64,000 nt of DNA from JAEUHM01 sp964538625 (GTDB lineage Bacteria > Verrucomicrobiota > Verrucomicrobiia > Verrucomicrobiales > Verrucomicrobiaceae): positions 1 through 64,000 of the forward strand of contig CAZIGH010000009.1 of NCBI GenBank assembly GCA_964538625.1, given 5' to 3'. The notes beneath the pieces were generated by a model. The model made no database searches and was not told the origin of the DNA. It saw only the letters and a list, made by a program, of their open reading frames with translations. Position 1 is the stretch's first letter. Every line of letters begins with the position of its first letter. Of this stretch, positions 26,427-35,752 are shown one piece after another. The translations under genes were made by a program, and so were the position numbers.

Positions 26427-27833
26427 CTACATGGATGGTGGCCGCTTCGCATCCGTCAGTCCAGAATGCCGGAACTGCAGTTCAGCGAGCTTCTCAGCCA
26501 TGTCATGCGAGGTGTCAAACACCAGCTCGGCTGCGGCGGCACGTGAGATGCGGGCTCTCATCGTTTTCACCACCCCCTGGTCATTGCCGTCGATGAATGC
26601 CCTCACAGGTCGATGCACAGGATCCAGATTCTCAATCTCGACGGTAGAATCGATCGAAAGCAGAGCGCTCTTCCAGTCGATGGGCTCCATCACATTGGAC
26701 CCCACCAACAGCCACGCAGGTGTGTCTGCCAGCAGCGGCGTAGCACCCATGGCTCGCGCATAAGCCGTGGAACCTGCAGCTGTGGCGAAGAGCGCGCCAT
26801 CGCTCACCAGCTTCTGCAGGCGCACCCTGTCATTGATCTTCACCCGGAGCCACGCCGACTGAGACGTCTCTCGTTCCACCCACGCGTCATTGAACCCGTA
26901 AGCAGTCGTCGTCTGCCCCTCCACCGTCTCCACCTCTACATACAACATGGGCAGCTGCCTGAAGATCACCTCCTGGGGAGGGAAGTCATTGTCCAGCACC
27001 GTGTCTGCTTCATTCATGAGGAAACCCAGGTGTCCAGCATTTACGCCGAAATAAGGCAGGCGCTCACGCCAGCCCTCGCGGATGGACCTCAGCATGGCCC
27101 CGTCTCCACCCAGCACCGTCACAAACGCTGGCCGGTCAGACTCACTGAACCTTGACTCCCAGTGCGCTGCCTTCGGGTTACGACGATCCACCATCAGCCT
27201 GTAAGGCGCACCGGTAAGCGCCCCCCTGGCCCATGTGGCAGGAGTGGGTGCGCGGTAAATCCCATAGCGCTGAATGTAAGAGAGCGTGCGCGCCGTAAGC
27301 ATCTCATCCACCGGTTTGTCCCGTTGAATGCGATCCCGTATCTCACTGCTCGCTCCCGGGATGTCAGTCTCAATGACCAGACTGTTCGGCGGCAGATCAC
27401 TCCGATCAAACTCATGGCCCGGACGCGTCAGCACCACAAAATGGGAGTGTTGCCAGAGTGTGACACCCTTCTCCCAGCTGCGCTGGATCTCAGACTGCCC
27501 CTGTCCGCCGCCTTTGATCAAGTCCACTCCCACCACATGCCAGATCTCTCCACGCCTTCTGAACCTGTCTTCCAGAGCATGGGATCGGGTGAACACATTC
27601 TGCTCCAGGTCTGACAGATCCACCTCCACTTTGGCCATGCCGCCAAAGGTCATGTCGGCCATCGCTGCACGATACACAGGCGGTATAAGATTGGTGGAAG
27701 CCTTGTCTGGACGAGGCCCGCAGGGAATCACCAGCACACGGTCAAAATGCTCGGCCAGTGTCTCGACCAGCAGGCGGTGATGAAGGCCAGGAGGATTAAA
27801 ACTGCCGCCAAACAAGGCGATGCGCTCAGACAT
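26427..27833 (-). CDS. NadD-NadK fusion: nicotinate-nucleotide adenylyltransferase + NAD kinase
   Basis: A 468-aa protein joining two NAD-pathway enzymes. Residues about 1-190 are a NadD-type nucleotidyltransferase (ALFGGSFNPPG; GVDLIKGG; the ATP motif SSEIR followed by a LSYIQRYGIYR end). Residues about 205-468 are NAD kinase, with GGDG at about 242-245 (VLGGDGAMLRSI), FNDAWVER for the NE/ND motif and SDGALFATAAGSTAYARA. Oddity: the NadD loop, normally PPHxGH, reads PPGLHH, so the first catalytic His and the Gly appear exchanged. ATG 27833 gives MSERIALFGG; a frame from 27899 adds 22 residues. Fusing the steps making NaAD and NADP would couple them. Whether the NadD half is active is open. 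Confidence 0.87.
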   Translation of the reverse strand: MSERIALFGGSFNPPGLHHRLLVETLAEHFDRVLVIPCGPRPDKASTNLIPPVYRAAMADMTFGGMAKVEVDLSDLEQNVFTRSHALEDRFRRRGEIWHVVGVDLIKGGGQGQSEIQRSWEKGVTLWQHSHFVVLTRPGHEFDRSDLPPNSLVIETDIPGASSEIRDRIQRDKPVDEMLTARTLSYIQRYGIYRAPTPATWARGALTGAPYRLMVDRRNPKAAHWESRFSESDRPAFVTVLGGDGAMLRSIREGWRERLPYFGVNAGHLGFLMNEADTVLDNDFPPQEVIFRQLPMLYVEVETVEGQTTTAYGFNDAWVERETSQSAWLRVKINDRVRLQKLVSDGALFATAAGSTAYARAMGATPLLADTPAWLLVGSNVMEPIDWKSALLSIDSTVEIENLDPVHRPVRAFIDGNDQGVVKTMRARISRAAAAELVFDTSHDMAEKLAELQFRHSGLTDAKRPPSM

Positions 27834-27961
27834 GGGAAGACACTGCCTCACCAACGCCACCGGGTCGAGAGAAGTTTTGCGTTCAAGCTCATAAACCACA
27901 AGGCTTCAACGCCAGCCGCGCCCATGGAACACTCAAGCGCCCCCCAGCTACCCCACCCTGC

Positions 27962-29863
27962 CTAGGCAGCCACTTCCGCCACGGCAACCGCCTCCGACGC
28001 TGGAACTTCCAGCTCCTCCTCCACGCGCAGGTTCTCCACGATGTAGCCTTGCCGCTCTGGCGTGTTCTTGCCCATGTAGAACTGAAGCAGTTCTTTGATG
28101 GGCTTGTGCTCAGGCATGATGACCGGCTCCAGCCTCATGTGGGAGCCGATGAAGTGCTTGAACTCATCTGGACTGATCTCGCCCAAACCTTTGAAACGCG
28201 TAATTTCCGCCGCTCGACCCAGCTTGGCCAGAGCACGCTGCTTCTCGCTTTCGTCGTAGCAGTAGAGGGTCTCCTTCTTGTTGCGAACCCGGAAGAGCGG
28301 GGTCTGCAGAATGTAAACGTGCCCCTTGCGAATCAACTCGGGGAAGAACTGAAGAAAGAAGGTGATCATCAGAAGCCGAATGTGCATCCCGTCCACATCT
28401 GCATCAGTGGCGAGGATGATCCTGTTGTAGCGCAGGTCTTCTATGTCGTCCTCAATCTGCAAAGCGTTGGCCAGCAGGTACAGCTCCTCGTTCTCATACA
28501 CCACCTTTCGGCTCATCCCAAAGCAGTTCAGCGGCTTGCCACGAAGGCTGAACACCGCCTGCGTATTCACATCCCTGCTCTTGGTGATGGACCCGGAAGC
28601 ACTGTCCCCTTCCGTAATGAAGATGGTGCTCTGCTCTCGCTGCTTGTCTTTGGTGTCCAGGTGCACCCGGCAGTCCCGCAGTTTTTTGTTATGTACCTTG
28701 GCCTTCCTGGCGCTTTCTCGGGCGGCCTTTTGGATGCCGCTGATGTCCTTGCGCTCCTTCTCGTTAAGTTGCAGCTTTTCGAGCAGCGTCTTCGCCACGT
28801 CTCCGTTTTTGTGGAGATGATTGTCAAGTTGCTGAACGACCAGATTGTTGATGTGCGTGCGCAGGTTTCTCCCGCCCGGCTCCATGTGCGTGGAACCAAG
28901 TTTGGTCTTCGTCTGAGACTCAAACACCGGCTCCTGCACTTTCACGCTGATCGCAGCCACTAGGCTACCGCGCACATCACCCGGCTCCCATTGCTTCTTG
29001 TAGAACTCTCGGCACTCCTGCACGATCGCCTCCTTGAACGCATTGAGATGCGTTCCGCCCTGGGTCGTGTTCTGCCCGTTGACGAAGCTGTAGTACTCCT
29101 CCCCCACACCTGTGCCGTGCGTAAAGGCCACTTCCACATCCGGCCCTTTCAGGTAGATGATGGGATATAACGGCTCCTCCGGCATCTTCGCACGAATGAG
29201 GTCCAGCAGTCCGTCCTTGCTGCGGAACTCCTCTCCATTCAGACGCAGCGTCAAACCAGGATTCAACCACGCGTAGTAGCGCAGCATCTCCCGCACGTAG
29301 TCCAGGCGGAAGCGCACGTCATCATCAAAGGCTTCCGGGTCCGGACGGAAGACGATCATCGTGCCATCCTTCTCATCCGTGGGCACCGGTGACTTCACTT
29401 CCTTCTTCACCAGCCCCTGGCTGAACTCAATGGCGCGGGTCTGACCATCGCGGAACGCTTGGATGCCAAATAAGGATGAGAGCGCATTCACCGCCTTGAT
29501 GCCCACGCCGTTCAAACCCACCGAGCGCTTGAAGACCTCGCTGTCATACTTGGCACCGGTGTTGATCTGGGCGCACACCTCTTTCAGTTTGCCAAGCGGC
29601 ACCCCGCGACCGTAGTCCCTGATCGTGCAGGTCTGATTTTCATCTATGTTGATTTCCACCACCTTGCCGAAACCCATGACATGTTCGTCAATGGCGTTGT
29701 CGATGACTTCCTTGATCAAAACATAAATGCCGTCCTCTGGAAGCGAGCCATCTCCCAGCTTGCCGATGTACATGCCGGGCCGAAGCCGAATGTGTTCCCG
29801 CCAGTCGAGGGATTTGATGGAGTCTTCGGTGTAGCCGTGGGACGGAGCGGAGGTGTCTGCCAT
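27962..29863 (-). CDS. parE: DNA topoisomerase IV subunit B-like (ParE/GyrB type)
   Basis: A 633-aa type IIA topoisomerase ATPase subunit. The GHKL ATPase shows EVIDNAIDEH, the ATP motif IRDYGRGVPLGKL and GLNGVGIKAVNALS. A transducer region follows, then the TOPRIM domain with TEGDSASGS and LATDADVDGMHIR. The length (about 630 aa, no long insertion) is that of ParE or a short GyrB. The partner subunit (ParC/GyrA) is not adjacent on either side, unlike many bacteria. Choice between ParE and a second GyrB cannot be settled from this window. Confidence 0.87.
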   Translation of the reverse strand: MADTSAPSHGYTEDSIKSLDWREHIRLRPGMYIGKLGDGSLPEDGIYVLIKEVIDNAIDEHVMGFGKVVEINIDENQTCTIRDYGRGVPLGKLKEVCAQINTGAKYDSEVFKRSVGLNGVGIKAVNALSSLFGIQAFRDGQTRAIEFSQGLVKKEVKSPVPTDEKDGTMIVFRPDPEAFDDDVRFRLDYVREMLRYYAWLNPGLTLRLNGEEFRSKDGLLDLIRAKMPEEPLYPIIYLKGPDVEVAFTHGTGVGEEYYSFVNGQNTTQGGTHLNAFKEAIVQECREFYKKQWEPGDVRGSLVAAISVKVQEPVFESQTKTKLGSTHMEPGGRNLRTHINNLVVQQLDNHLHKNGDVAKTLLEKLQLNEKERKDISGIQKAARESARKAKVHNKKLRDCRVHLDTKDKQREQSTIFITEGDSASGSITKSRDVNTQAVFSLRGKPLNCFGMSRKVVYENEELYLLANALQIEDDIEDLRYNRIILATDADVDGMHIRLLMITFFLQFFPELIRKGHVYILQTPLFRVRNKKETLYCYDESEKQRALAKLGRAAEITRFKGLGEISPDEFKHFIGSHMRLEPVIMPEHKPIKELLQFYMGKNTPERQGYIVENLRVEEELEVPASEAVAVAEVAA

Positions 29864-30024
29864 GATGAGGCCGTCTGGTTAGTGCAAGCCGCCCAGGGAG
29901 TCAAGCCGCCAGCATTCCAGCCGTCCCGCATCCCCCAGTGGTCTTCACCTTCTTGCTCAAAAAATCCTTGCCGCAGCGCTGGCTGCACTACACTGCTGGC
30001 CCCCATTTTACCCCTCTCAAACCT

Positions 30025-31887
30025 ATGAGTCAGACCCCTGAACACCGCGAGTTCCAAGCTGAAGTCCGCCAGCTTCTCGACATCGTCATCCACTCCCTCT
30101 ACACGGACAAAGAAATCTTCGTGCGGGAGCTGGTAAGCAATGCCGCAGACTCCATGGAGAAGCTCAAACACACGCAGCTCACCGGGAACCAAATCTATCA
30201 GCCCCATCTGCCGCTGGAAATCCACCTCACCACTGATGAGGAGGCCCGCACCCTGACCATCGCAGACCACGGCGTAGGCCTCACGCGCGGCGAGCTGGTG
30301 CAAAACCTCGGCACCATAGCGCACTCAGGTTCCAAGGCCTTTGTGGAAGCACTCAAAAACAGTGGCAAGGACGCCAACGGCACTCAACTCATCGGCCAGT
30401 TTGGCGTGGGCTTCTACTCTGCCTTCATGGTGGCTCACAAGGTGGACGTCCACACGCGCTCTTGGCAGCCTGATGCCGAGGACCTCGTGTGGAGCAGTGA
30501 TGGTGCCACGGGCTATGACATTACACCCTCCGAAAACGAGGCCCGGGGCGCACGCATCGTGCTGCATCTCAATGAGGCGGACGCGGAGTTCGCCAAAGCC
30601 AGCCGCATCCGGCAGATTCTCACCAAGTATTCGAACTTCGTCGCCTTCCCCATCCACCTCAACGGTGAGCGCATCAACACCGTGGAAGCACTGTGGCTGA
30701 AGCCGAAAAGCGAAGTGACGCAGGAGCAATACAACGAGTTCTACAAGTTCGCCGCACACGCCTTTGAGGAACCCAGCTACACACTTCACTTCGCAGCGGA
30801 AGGCACTCGCAACATCAAGGCGCTCATCTTTGCCCCCGGCGAAAACATGGAACTCTGGGGCATGGGCCAGATGCAGCCCGGTGTAGCCCTCTACTGCAAA
30901 AAAGTTCTCATCGACCCGCATCCACCCAAACTCCTGCCAGAGTGGATGCGCTTCCTGCGCGGAGTCATCGACTCTGAAGACATTCCCCTCAACATCTCTC
31001 GCGAGTCCATGCAGGACTCCGCCCTCGTCCGTTCCCTGGGAGACACCGTGGCCAAACGCTTCCTCAAGTTCCTCGACAAAGAAGCTGCCGACGCTCCAGA
31101 AAAGTATGTCGAGTTCTACACCAAGTTCTCGCGCTTCATCAAGGAAGGCGTGGCCACAGACCATGAGCATCGCGAGGCCGTGGCCAAACTGTTACGGTTC
31201 GAGTCCTCCTTCACTGAGCCGGGGAAAACCACCAGCTTCCAGGAGTATGTCAGCCGCATGAAAGACGGCCAGAAAGACATCTATTACCAGATCGCCCCGA
31301 GCCGTGCTGCCATCGAGAGCGGACCCTACCTCGAAGCATTCAAAGCACGTGGACTGGAGGTCATCTACCTCTTTGAGCAGATCGACGACTATGTGGTCAA
31401 CTCACTGCGTGAGTTCGATGGCAAGTCCCTTCAACCGGTGAACTCGGACAAACTGGAACTCCCAGACGCACCCGAGGCCGAGGGCGAGGCTCTCGATGCA
31501 GATGCCGCCGCCTCCCTCACCTCCTGGCTGAGCGAAAAGCTGAAAGAGCGCGTGACCTCAGTACGCACTGGCACGCGCCTTGTCAGCAGTCATGCGGCGG
31601 CACTGCTTCCGGAAAATGAGCCCTCCCCACAAATGCGGCAGATGATGCGCGCCCTCAGACAGGACACCGGCCTCGACCACCCCAAAGTCATCCTGGAACT
31701 CAATCCCCGCTCGCCGCTCATCAAGAATCTCGCCGCCCATAAGGACCGCGACGCCGAAACGGCCACCCTCATCGCCGAGCACTTGCTGGACACCACCCTG
31801 CTCAGCGCAGGCCTCATCGAGGACCCCCAAACCCTTGTCACCCGCAGCCAAAAACTGCTCGAGACGCTGTCAATGAAGCTGGCCTAA
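30025..31887 (+). CDS. htpG: Molecular chaperone HtpG (Hsp90)
   Basis: A 620-aa ATP-dependent chaperone. The N-terminal ATPase has ELVSNAADSMEKLKH, the DHGVGLTRGELV motif and GQFGVGFYSAFMVA. The middle domain shows LRGVIDSEDIPLNISRE. The C-terminal dimerisation domain ends near QTLVTRSQKLLETLS. The ATG at 30025 begins MSQTPEHREFQAEVRQLL, the standard family start; the frame is open from 29938, but the extra 29 residues are not Hsp90-like. It diverges from parE. A strong stem-loop lies 27 bp after its stop. Confidence 0.95.
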   Translation: MSQTPEHREFQAEVRQLLDIVIHSLYTDKEIFVRELVSNAADSMEKLKHTQLTGNQIYQPHLPLEIHLTTDEEARTLTIADHGVGLTRGELVQNLGTIAHSGSKAFVEALKNSGKDANGTQLIGQFGVGFYSAFMVAHKVDVHTRSWQPDAEDLVWSSDGATGYDITPSENEARGARIVLHLNEADAEFAKASRIRQILTKYSNFVAFPIHLNGERINTVEALWLKPKSEVTQEQYNEFYKFAAHAFEEPSYTLHFAAEGTRNIKALIFAPGENMELWGMGQMQPGVALYCKKVLIDPHPPKLLPEWMRFLRGVIDSEDIPLNISRESMQDSALVRSLGDTVAKRFLKFLDKEAADAPEKYVEFYTKFSRFIKEGVATDHEHREAVAKLLRFESSFTEPGKTTSFQEYVSRMKDGQKDIYYQIAPSRAAIESGPYLEAFKARGLEVIYLFEQIDDYVVNSLREFDGKSLQPVNSDKLELPDAPEAEGEALDADAAASLTSWLSEKLKERVTSVRTGTRLVSSHAAALLPENEPSPQMRQMMRALRQDTGLDHPKVILELNPRSPLIKNLAAHKDRDAETATLIAEHLLDTTLLSAGLIEDPQTLVTRSQKLLETLSMKLA

Positions 31888-31913
31888 TCTTGGCCCAGCA
31901 TGGAAGATTCGCC

Positions 31914-31950
31914 CCCGGGGACAGGTAGCGAACCTGCCTCCCCGGGATTG
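31914..31950 (+). terminator. Stem-loop terminator candidate after htpG
   Basis: CCCGGGGA-CAGGT-loop AGCGA-ACCTG-cc-TCCCCGGG forms a 13-bp stem with a 2-nt bulge, followed by ATTGTTA. The stem is strong; the U-rich tail is weak. It separates htpG from the promoter of the DUF1800 gene. Confidence 0.55.
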
Positions 31951-31998
31951 TTACGCAGATGTGACGACGCTGCGGATACCACGGGGGCAGTATTGCTC

Positions 31999-32027
31999 TT
32001 GGCTTTCGATTGTGGTTCAATTATAAT
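31999..32027 (+). promoter_or_regulatory. Sigma70-like promoter for the DUF1800/DUF1501 genes
   Basis: TTGGCT (31999-32004), a 17-bp spacer, then a perfect TATAAT (32022-32027) in a locally A+T-rich patch. A start site about 7 bp downstream would fall near 32034, just 6 nt before the ATG at 32040, so the message would be nearly leaderless. This also argues against the in-frame ATG at 32010 as the start. Confidence 0.6.
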
Positions 32028-32039
32028 AACCATAATTCA

Positions 32040-34100
32040 ATGCACTCCCGTCTTCTTTGCATCGCATGCCTTGCGCTCTTCTTCATGGGGGACCGCTACG
32101 GCATAGCTCAGCCGGCACCCGAGCAAGTGAAGCTCATCCTGTTGGATGGCGACTTGCGGGAGGACTGGCCCGACCGTGGTCATGTGGCCGTGACACGCAG
32201 CGGCACTGTCGGCGACCTCACGGTGAACTTAGCGCTCTCCGGCACTGCGAGCACCGGCGTGGACTACCTAGCGGATACCACCAGCTCCATCGTCATCCCA
32301 GACGGCGAGAGAGAGTCCTGGATTGAGTTCACTCCACTGCCGGACACCCTGAGTGAGACCACTGAGACCATCATCGTCACCCTGCTTCCCGGAACGGGCT
32401 ACACACTCCCGGCACGACCCGCAGACAAAGCGACCACCCTCCGACTCGGCAATGCTTCAAACAAACCCGGAGCCAAAGCCGCAGCACGTTTCCTCATGCA
32501 GGCGGCATTCGGCCCCAACTCGGATTCCACTGCGGATGCCGACATCATTCCGCAGAATGTGCAAACGGTCATGAGCATGGGCATACCGGCATGGATTGAG
32601 GATCAGTTCAAAAAGCCACTGGGTCTTCACCAGCCTCACCTAGACTACCTAGTAAGAACGGGCACCACCATCTACGGCGACCACAAGGCGCAGAGCTGGT
32701 GGAGACAGGTCATGGGCGCAGGCAGTCCATATCCCGGAGCGCGGACACAGGCACCGGACCCCCTTCGCCAGCGGGTCGCCTTCGCATTGAGCCAGATCTT
32801 CGTCATCTCGGACCATGTGGAAGTCCTCTACAACCAGCCGCGCGGCATGGCGAACTACTATGATGTGCTAGTGCGCGGAGCATTCGGAAACTTTCGAGAT
32901 TTGCTCTTCAAAGTCTCCACCCACCCCTGCATGGGCGTGTATCTGAGTCACTTGAAAAATCGGAAAGCCGATCCCGTGGCGGGCACCTTCCCGGATGAAA
33001 ACTACGCCCGCGAGGTCATGCAGCTTTTCAGCATCGGCCTGTGGGAGCTCAACCCCGACGGCACCCGCAAGCTCGATAACCTAGGCCAGCCCATCCCGAC
33101 CTATGACAACGAAGACATTACCAACTTCGCCCGGGTCTTCACCGGCATGAGCTACGGAGGACCCGGAGCAAACCAGTTCTGGTGGCCGCCAGCCAACTAC
33201 ACCGTGCCCATGAGAATGTGGGATGAGTATCACGACCTGGAGCCCAAAACCCTGCTCAATGGAGTAACCCTTCCCGCGAGAACCGCCAGCAACCCTGACA
33301 AAGGCACTGCCTGTCTGGCGGACGTCAATGCCGCCATCGACTGCCTCTTTAACCATCCCAACACCGGCCCCTTCATCTGCAAGCAGCTCATCCAGCGCTT
33401 CGTTACCTCCAATCCCTCCCCCGCCTATGTAGGGCGCGTCGCTGCCGCATTTGCAAACAACGGCAGCAATGTGCGCGGTGACATGAAGGCCGTCATTCGC
33501 GCCATTCTGCTCGATGACGAGGCGCGCAATCCCGCCTTTCTCTCCAGCCACACCTTCGGCAAACTCAAGGAGCCCTACCTGCGCACCGTCAGCTTGGCGC
33601 GCGCATTCAACGCGCGTTCCACCTCCGGCCACTATCGAATGTCCTACCTTGGGGAGATCCACTTCCAGCAGCCCCTGTCCTCACCCAGTGTGTTCAACTT
33701 CTTCCGCCCCGGCTACAGCCCCGCCGGCCCACTCTCAGATGCGGGCCTCCTTGCACCCGAGTTCCAGATCATGAACGCCATCTCCGCGCTCTCCCTGCCG
33801 AACTACTACTTCCGCATCTTCAACTGGGGCTGGGGCTTCAACCGCTGGGGAGACTCCAACGCCGCTTACGTGGTCCGCGCCCAGCTCGCCCCCGAGAAAG
33901 CGCTCTACAACGACGTCCCCGCACTGTTGCGCAGGCTGGACCTCGTACTCACCGGCGGCACTCTGCCCCCCCAGCAACACGAAATCATACGCTACGCAGT
34001 GGAGTCCATCAACAGCACCCACGGGGACTGGGTCAACGAACGCATCCACATGGCGATTTACCTCGTCGCCTCCACACCCGAAGCCGCCATCCTCCGCTGA
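32040..34100 (+). CDS. Secreted DUF1800 protein with Calx-beta-like N-terminus
   Basis: A 686-aa exported protein. The signal peptide is MHSRLLCIACLALFF...GIAQ (about 24 residues). Residues about 35-135 look like a Calx-beta unit (VAVTRSGTVGDLTVNLALSGTA, GVDYLA, VIPDGERESWIEFTPLPD). The rest is DUF1800: RFLMQAAFGPN near 160, DPLRQRVAFALSQIFVIS, and NYAREVMQLFSIGLWELNPDG. DUF1800 proteins are widespread in Planctomycetes and Verrucomicrobia next to DUF1501 proteins; their function is unknown, with a role in handling extracellular polymers often guessed. The DUF1501 gene starts 12 bp downstream. The ATG at 32040 is chosen from promoter position and signal peptide. Confidence 0.88.
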   Translation: MHSRLLCIACLALFFMGDRYGIAQPAPEQVKLILLDGDLREDWPDRGHVAVTRSGTVGDLTVNLALSGTASTGVDYLADTTSSIVIPDGERESWIEFTPLPDTLSETTETIIVTLLPGTGYTLPARPADKATTLRLGNASNKPGAKAAARFLMQAAFGPNSDSTADADIIPQNVQTVMSMGIPAWIEDQFKKPLGLHQPHLDYLVRTGTTIYGDHKAQSWWRQVMGAGSPYPGARTQAPDPLRQRVAFALSQIFVISDHVEVLYNQPRGMANYYDVLVRGAFGNFRDLLFKVSTHPCMGVYLSHLKNRKADPVAGTFPDENYAREVMQLFSIGLWELNPDGTRKLDNLGQPIPTYDNEDITNFARVFTGMSYGGPGANQFWWPPANYTVPMRMWDEYHDLEPKTLLNGVTLPARTASNPDKGTACLADVNAAIDCLFNHPNTGPFICKQLIQRFVTSNPSPAYVGRVAAAFANNGSNVRGDMKAVIRAILLDDEARNPAFLSSHTFGKLKEPYLRTVSLARAFNARSTSGHYRMSYLGEIHFQQPLSSPSVFNFFRPGYSPAGPLSDAGLLAPEFQIMNAISALSLPNYYFRIFNWGWGFNRWGDSNAAYVVRAQLAPEKALYNDVPALLRRLDLVLTGGTLPPQQHEIIRYAVESINSTHGDWVNERIHMAIYLVASTPEAAILR

Positions 34101-34112
34101 AGCGCCGTCACC

Positions 34113-35513
34113 ATGAATGCCCATCCCTCACGTCGTCGCTTTCTCGGACAGGCCAGTTGTGCAGCCGTCTCCTCTCTGCCCATCCTCAGCACCCTGCTCA
34201 ATCTCAAACTCGCCGGCAACGTGGCGGCTGCCGCACCTGCGCCGGGAGAGTTTCGGGCACTCGTGTGCCTTTTCTTTTCCGGCGGCATCGACTCCTTCAA
34301 CCTCCTCGTCCCCAGAGGCATCAGCGAGTATGCCGAGTATGCCGGCATTCGCGGAGACTTGGCGCTACCACGCAGCGGCCTTCTCCCCATCACGCCCACC
34401 AATACGCCCGGCATCGAGCTGGGGCTGCACCCAGGCATGAGCGGCATCCAGTCCCTATTTGAAGCCGGAAAGGCCGCCTTCATAGCCAATGTCGGCACCC
34501 TTGTGGAACCCGTCACCAAGGCCCAATACTTCGATGACTCCGGCAAGTTTCCCCTCGGCCTGTTTTCCCACTCCGACCAGATCGAACAGTGGCAGACCTC
34601 CATGCCAGACGTGCGCTCCGCCAGAGGCTGGGCAGGGCGTGCCGGTGATCTCCTTCAGTCCCTCAACTCCAATCCACAGGTCTCCATGAACATCTCCCTG
34701 GCCGGCAGCAATGTCTGGCAGAGCGGCGAGAGCGTTTACGAATATGCGGTCGGCCCCGATGGCGCCGCCACCCTCCAAGGTTACGATCCAGATGAAACCA
34801 GCCCCTGGAGCATCACTCCCATCCGCACCCGCGCCGTGGATGGCCAGCTCGCCCTGCAATACCAGCACCTCATCACTGAAGCCTTCTCCGCCAAAAAGCG
34901 CAGCGCCATGGATGCCTTCCAGCTCTTCAACACCGCCACCGACATCGCCCTGCCCTCCAGCGTCGTCTTTCCCACAGGCAACCTTTCCGCTCAGTTCCAG
35001 CGCGTAGCCAAGTCCATAGCCGGGCACTCCGCACTTGGCCACACCAGGCAGACCTACTTCATCAACGTGGGCGGGTGGGATCACCATGATGAGGTGCTCA
35101 ACAACATGAACGGCATGGTGCCGCCGGTAAGCGCCTGCGTCACCGCCTTCTTCGCGGCACTAGCTGAGCTGGGACTGGACAACTCCGTCACTCTCTTCAC
35201 CTCATCCGACTTCGGACGCACCCTCACCTCCAACGGTGCCGGTTCAGACCACGCCTGGGGCAGCATTCAGTTCGTCGCAGGGGGCGCAGTAGCCGGGCGC
35301 AAGGTGTACGGGCAGTTCCCCTCCCTCTACGAAAACAATCCCCTGGATGTAGGGCGCGGCCGCCTCATCCCCACGCTCTCAGTCGATGAATACTTTGCCG
35401 AACTAGCCCTCTGGTTTGGAGTTCCCAAGTCCAGTCTCGACCTCGTGTTGCCCAACATCAGCCGATTCTACAGCCTCGCCAGCGCCGCTAACCCCGTAGG
35501 CTTCCTGCCCTAG
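34113..35513 (+). CDS. Tat-exported DUF1501 protein
   Basis: A 466-aa protein with a twin-arginine signal (PSRRRFLGQASCAAV). The DUF1501 fold is related to the alkaline phosphatase/sulfatase superfamily. Landmarks are RALVCLFFSGGIDSFNLLVP, GLHPGMSGIQSLFEAGKAA, the SHSDQIEQWQTS segment, GGWDHHDEVLNN and TSSDFGRTLTSNGAGSDHAWG near the C-terminus, which carry potential metal ligands. It is the partner of the DUF1800 gene (12-bp gap). Its TAG stop at 35511-35513 is the first three bases of repeat copy 2, so the present C-terminus is set by that element. Confidence 0.9.
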   Translation: MNAHPSRRRFLGQASCAAVSSLPILSTLLNLKLAGNVAAAAPAPGEFRALVCLFFSGGIDSFNLLVPRGISEYAEYAGIRGDLALPRSGLLPITPTNTPGIELGLHPGMSGIQSLFEAGKAAFIANVGTLVEPVTKAQYFDDSGKFPLGLFSHSDQIEQWQTSMPDVRSARGWAGRAGDLLQSLNSNPQVSMNISLAGSNVWQSGESVYEYAVGPDGAATLQGYDPDETSPWSITPIRTRAVDGQLALQYQHLITEAFSAKKRSAMDAFQLFNTATDIALPSSVVFPTGNLSAQFQRVAKSIAGHSALGHTRQTYFINVGGWDHHDEVLNNMNGMVPPVSACVTAFFAALAELGLDNSVTLFTSSDFGRTLTSNGAGSDHAWGSIQFVAGGAVAGRKVYGQFPSLYENNPLDVGRGRLIPTLSVDEYFAELALWFGVPKSSLDLVLPNISRFYSLASAANPVGFLP

Positions 35514-35691
35514 CTTGACTGATTCATGAAAGTCGTAGCCAGACGCAGTGAATGCCCGCAGTGGCAAGGCGGGCGCAGTTTTGAAAGGCTGACTGCATGG
35601 GTGAATGCTCGATGCCTTTCAAAACAAGCCCAACGCCGCTACTACGGGCTTGCAGCAAGTTGCAGTAACGTTTCATGAATCAGTCAGGCTA
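35511..35691. repeat. Palindromic MITE-like repeat, copy 2 (181 bp)
   Basis: Same length and layout as copy 1: TA outer edges, terminal repeats GACTGATTCATGAAA and complement TTTCATGAATCAGTC, and the same inner TTTTGAAAGGC/GCCTTTCAAAA hairpin. The left edge TAG is the stop codon of the DUF1501 gene; the right edge is 61 bp before the sulfatase start. Differences from copy 1 are scattered (about 14 by hand), several within the stems. Confidence 0.9.
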
Positions 35692-35752
35692 GCGTTCACC
35701 ATCCATTCCCGTTCACTGCAACAAACCCTCCCGCCGCCACGTTCCCGGCGCA

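Noticed and set aside
32010..32039. ATG at 32010 as the start of the DUF1800 protein
   Set aside because: It lies upstream of and within the -10 region of the strong promoter, and the signal peptide begins at the ATG at 32040.
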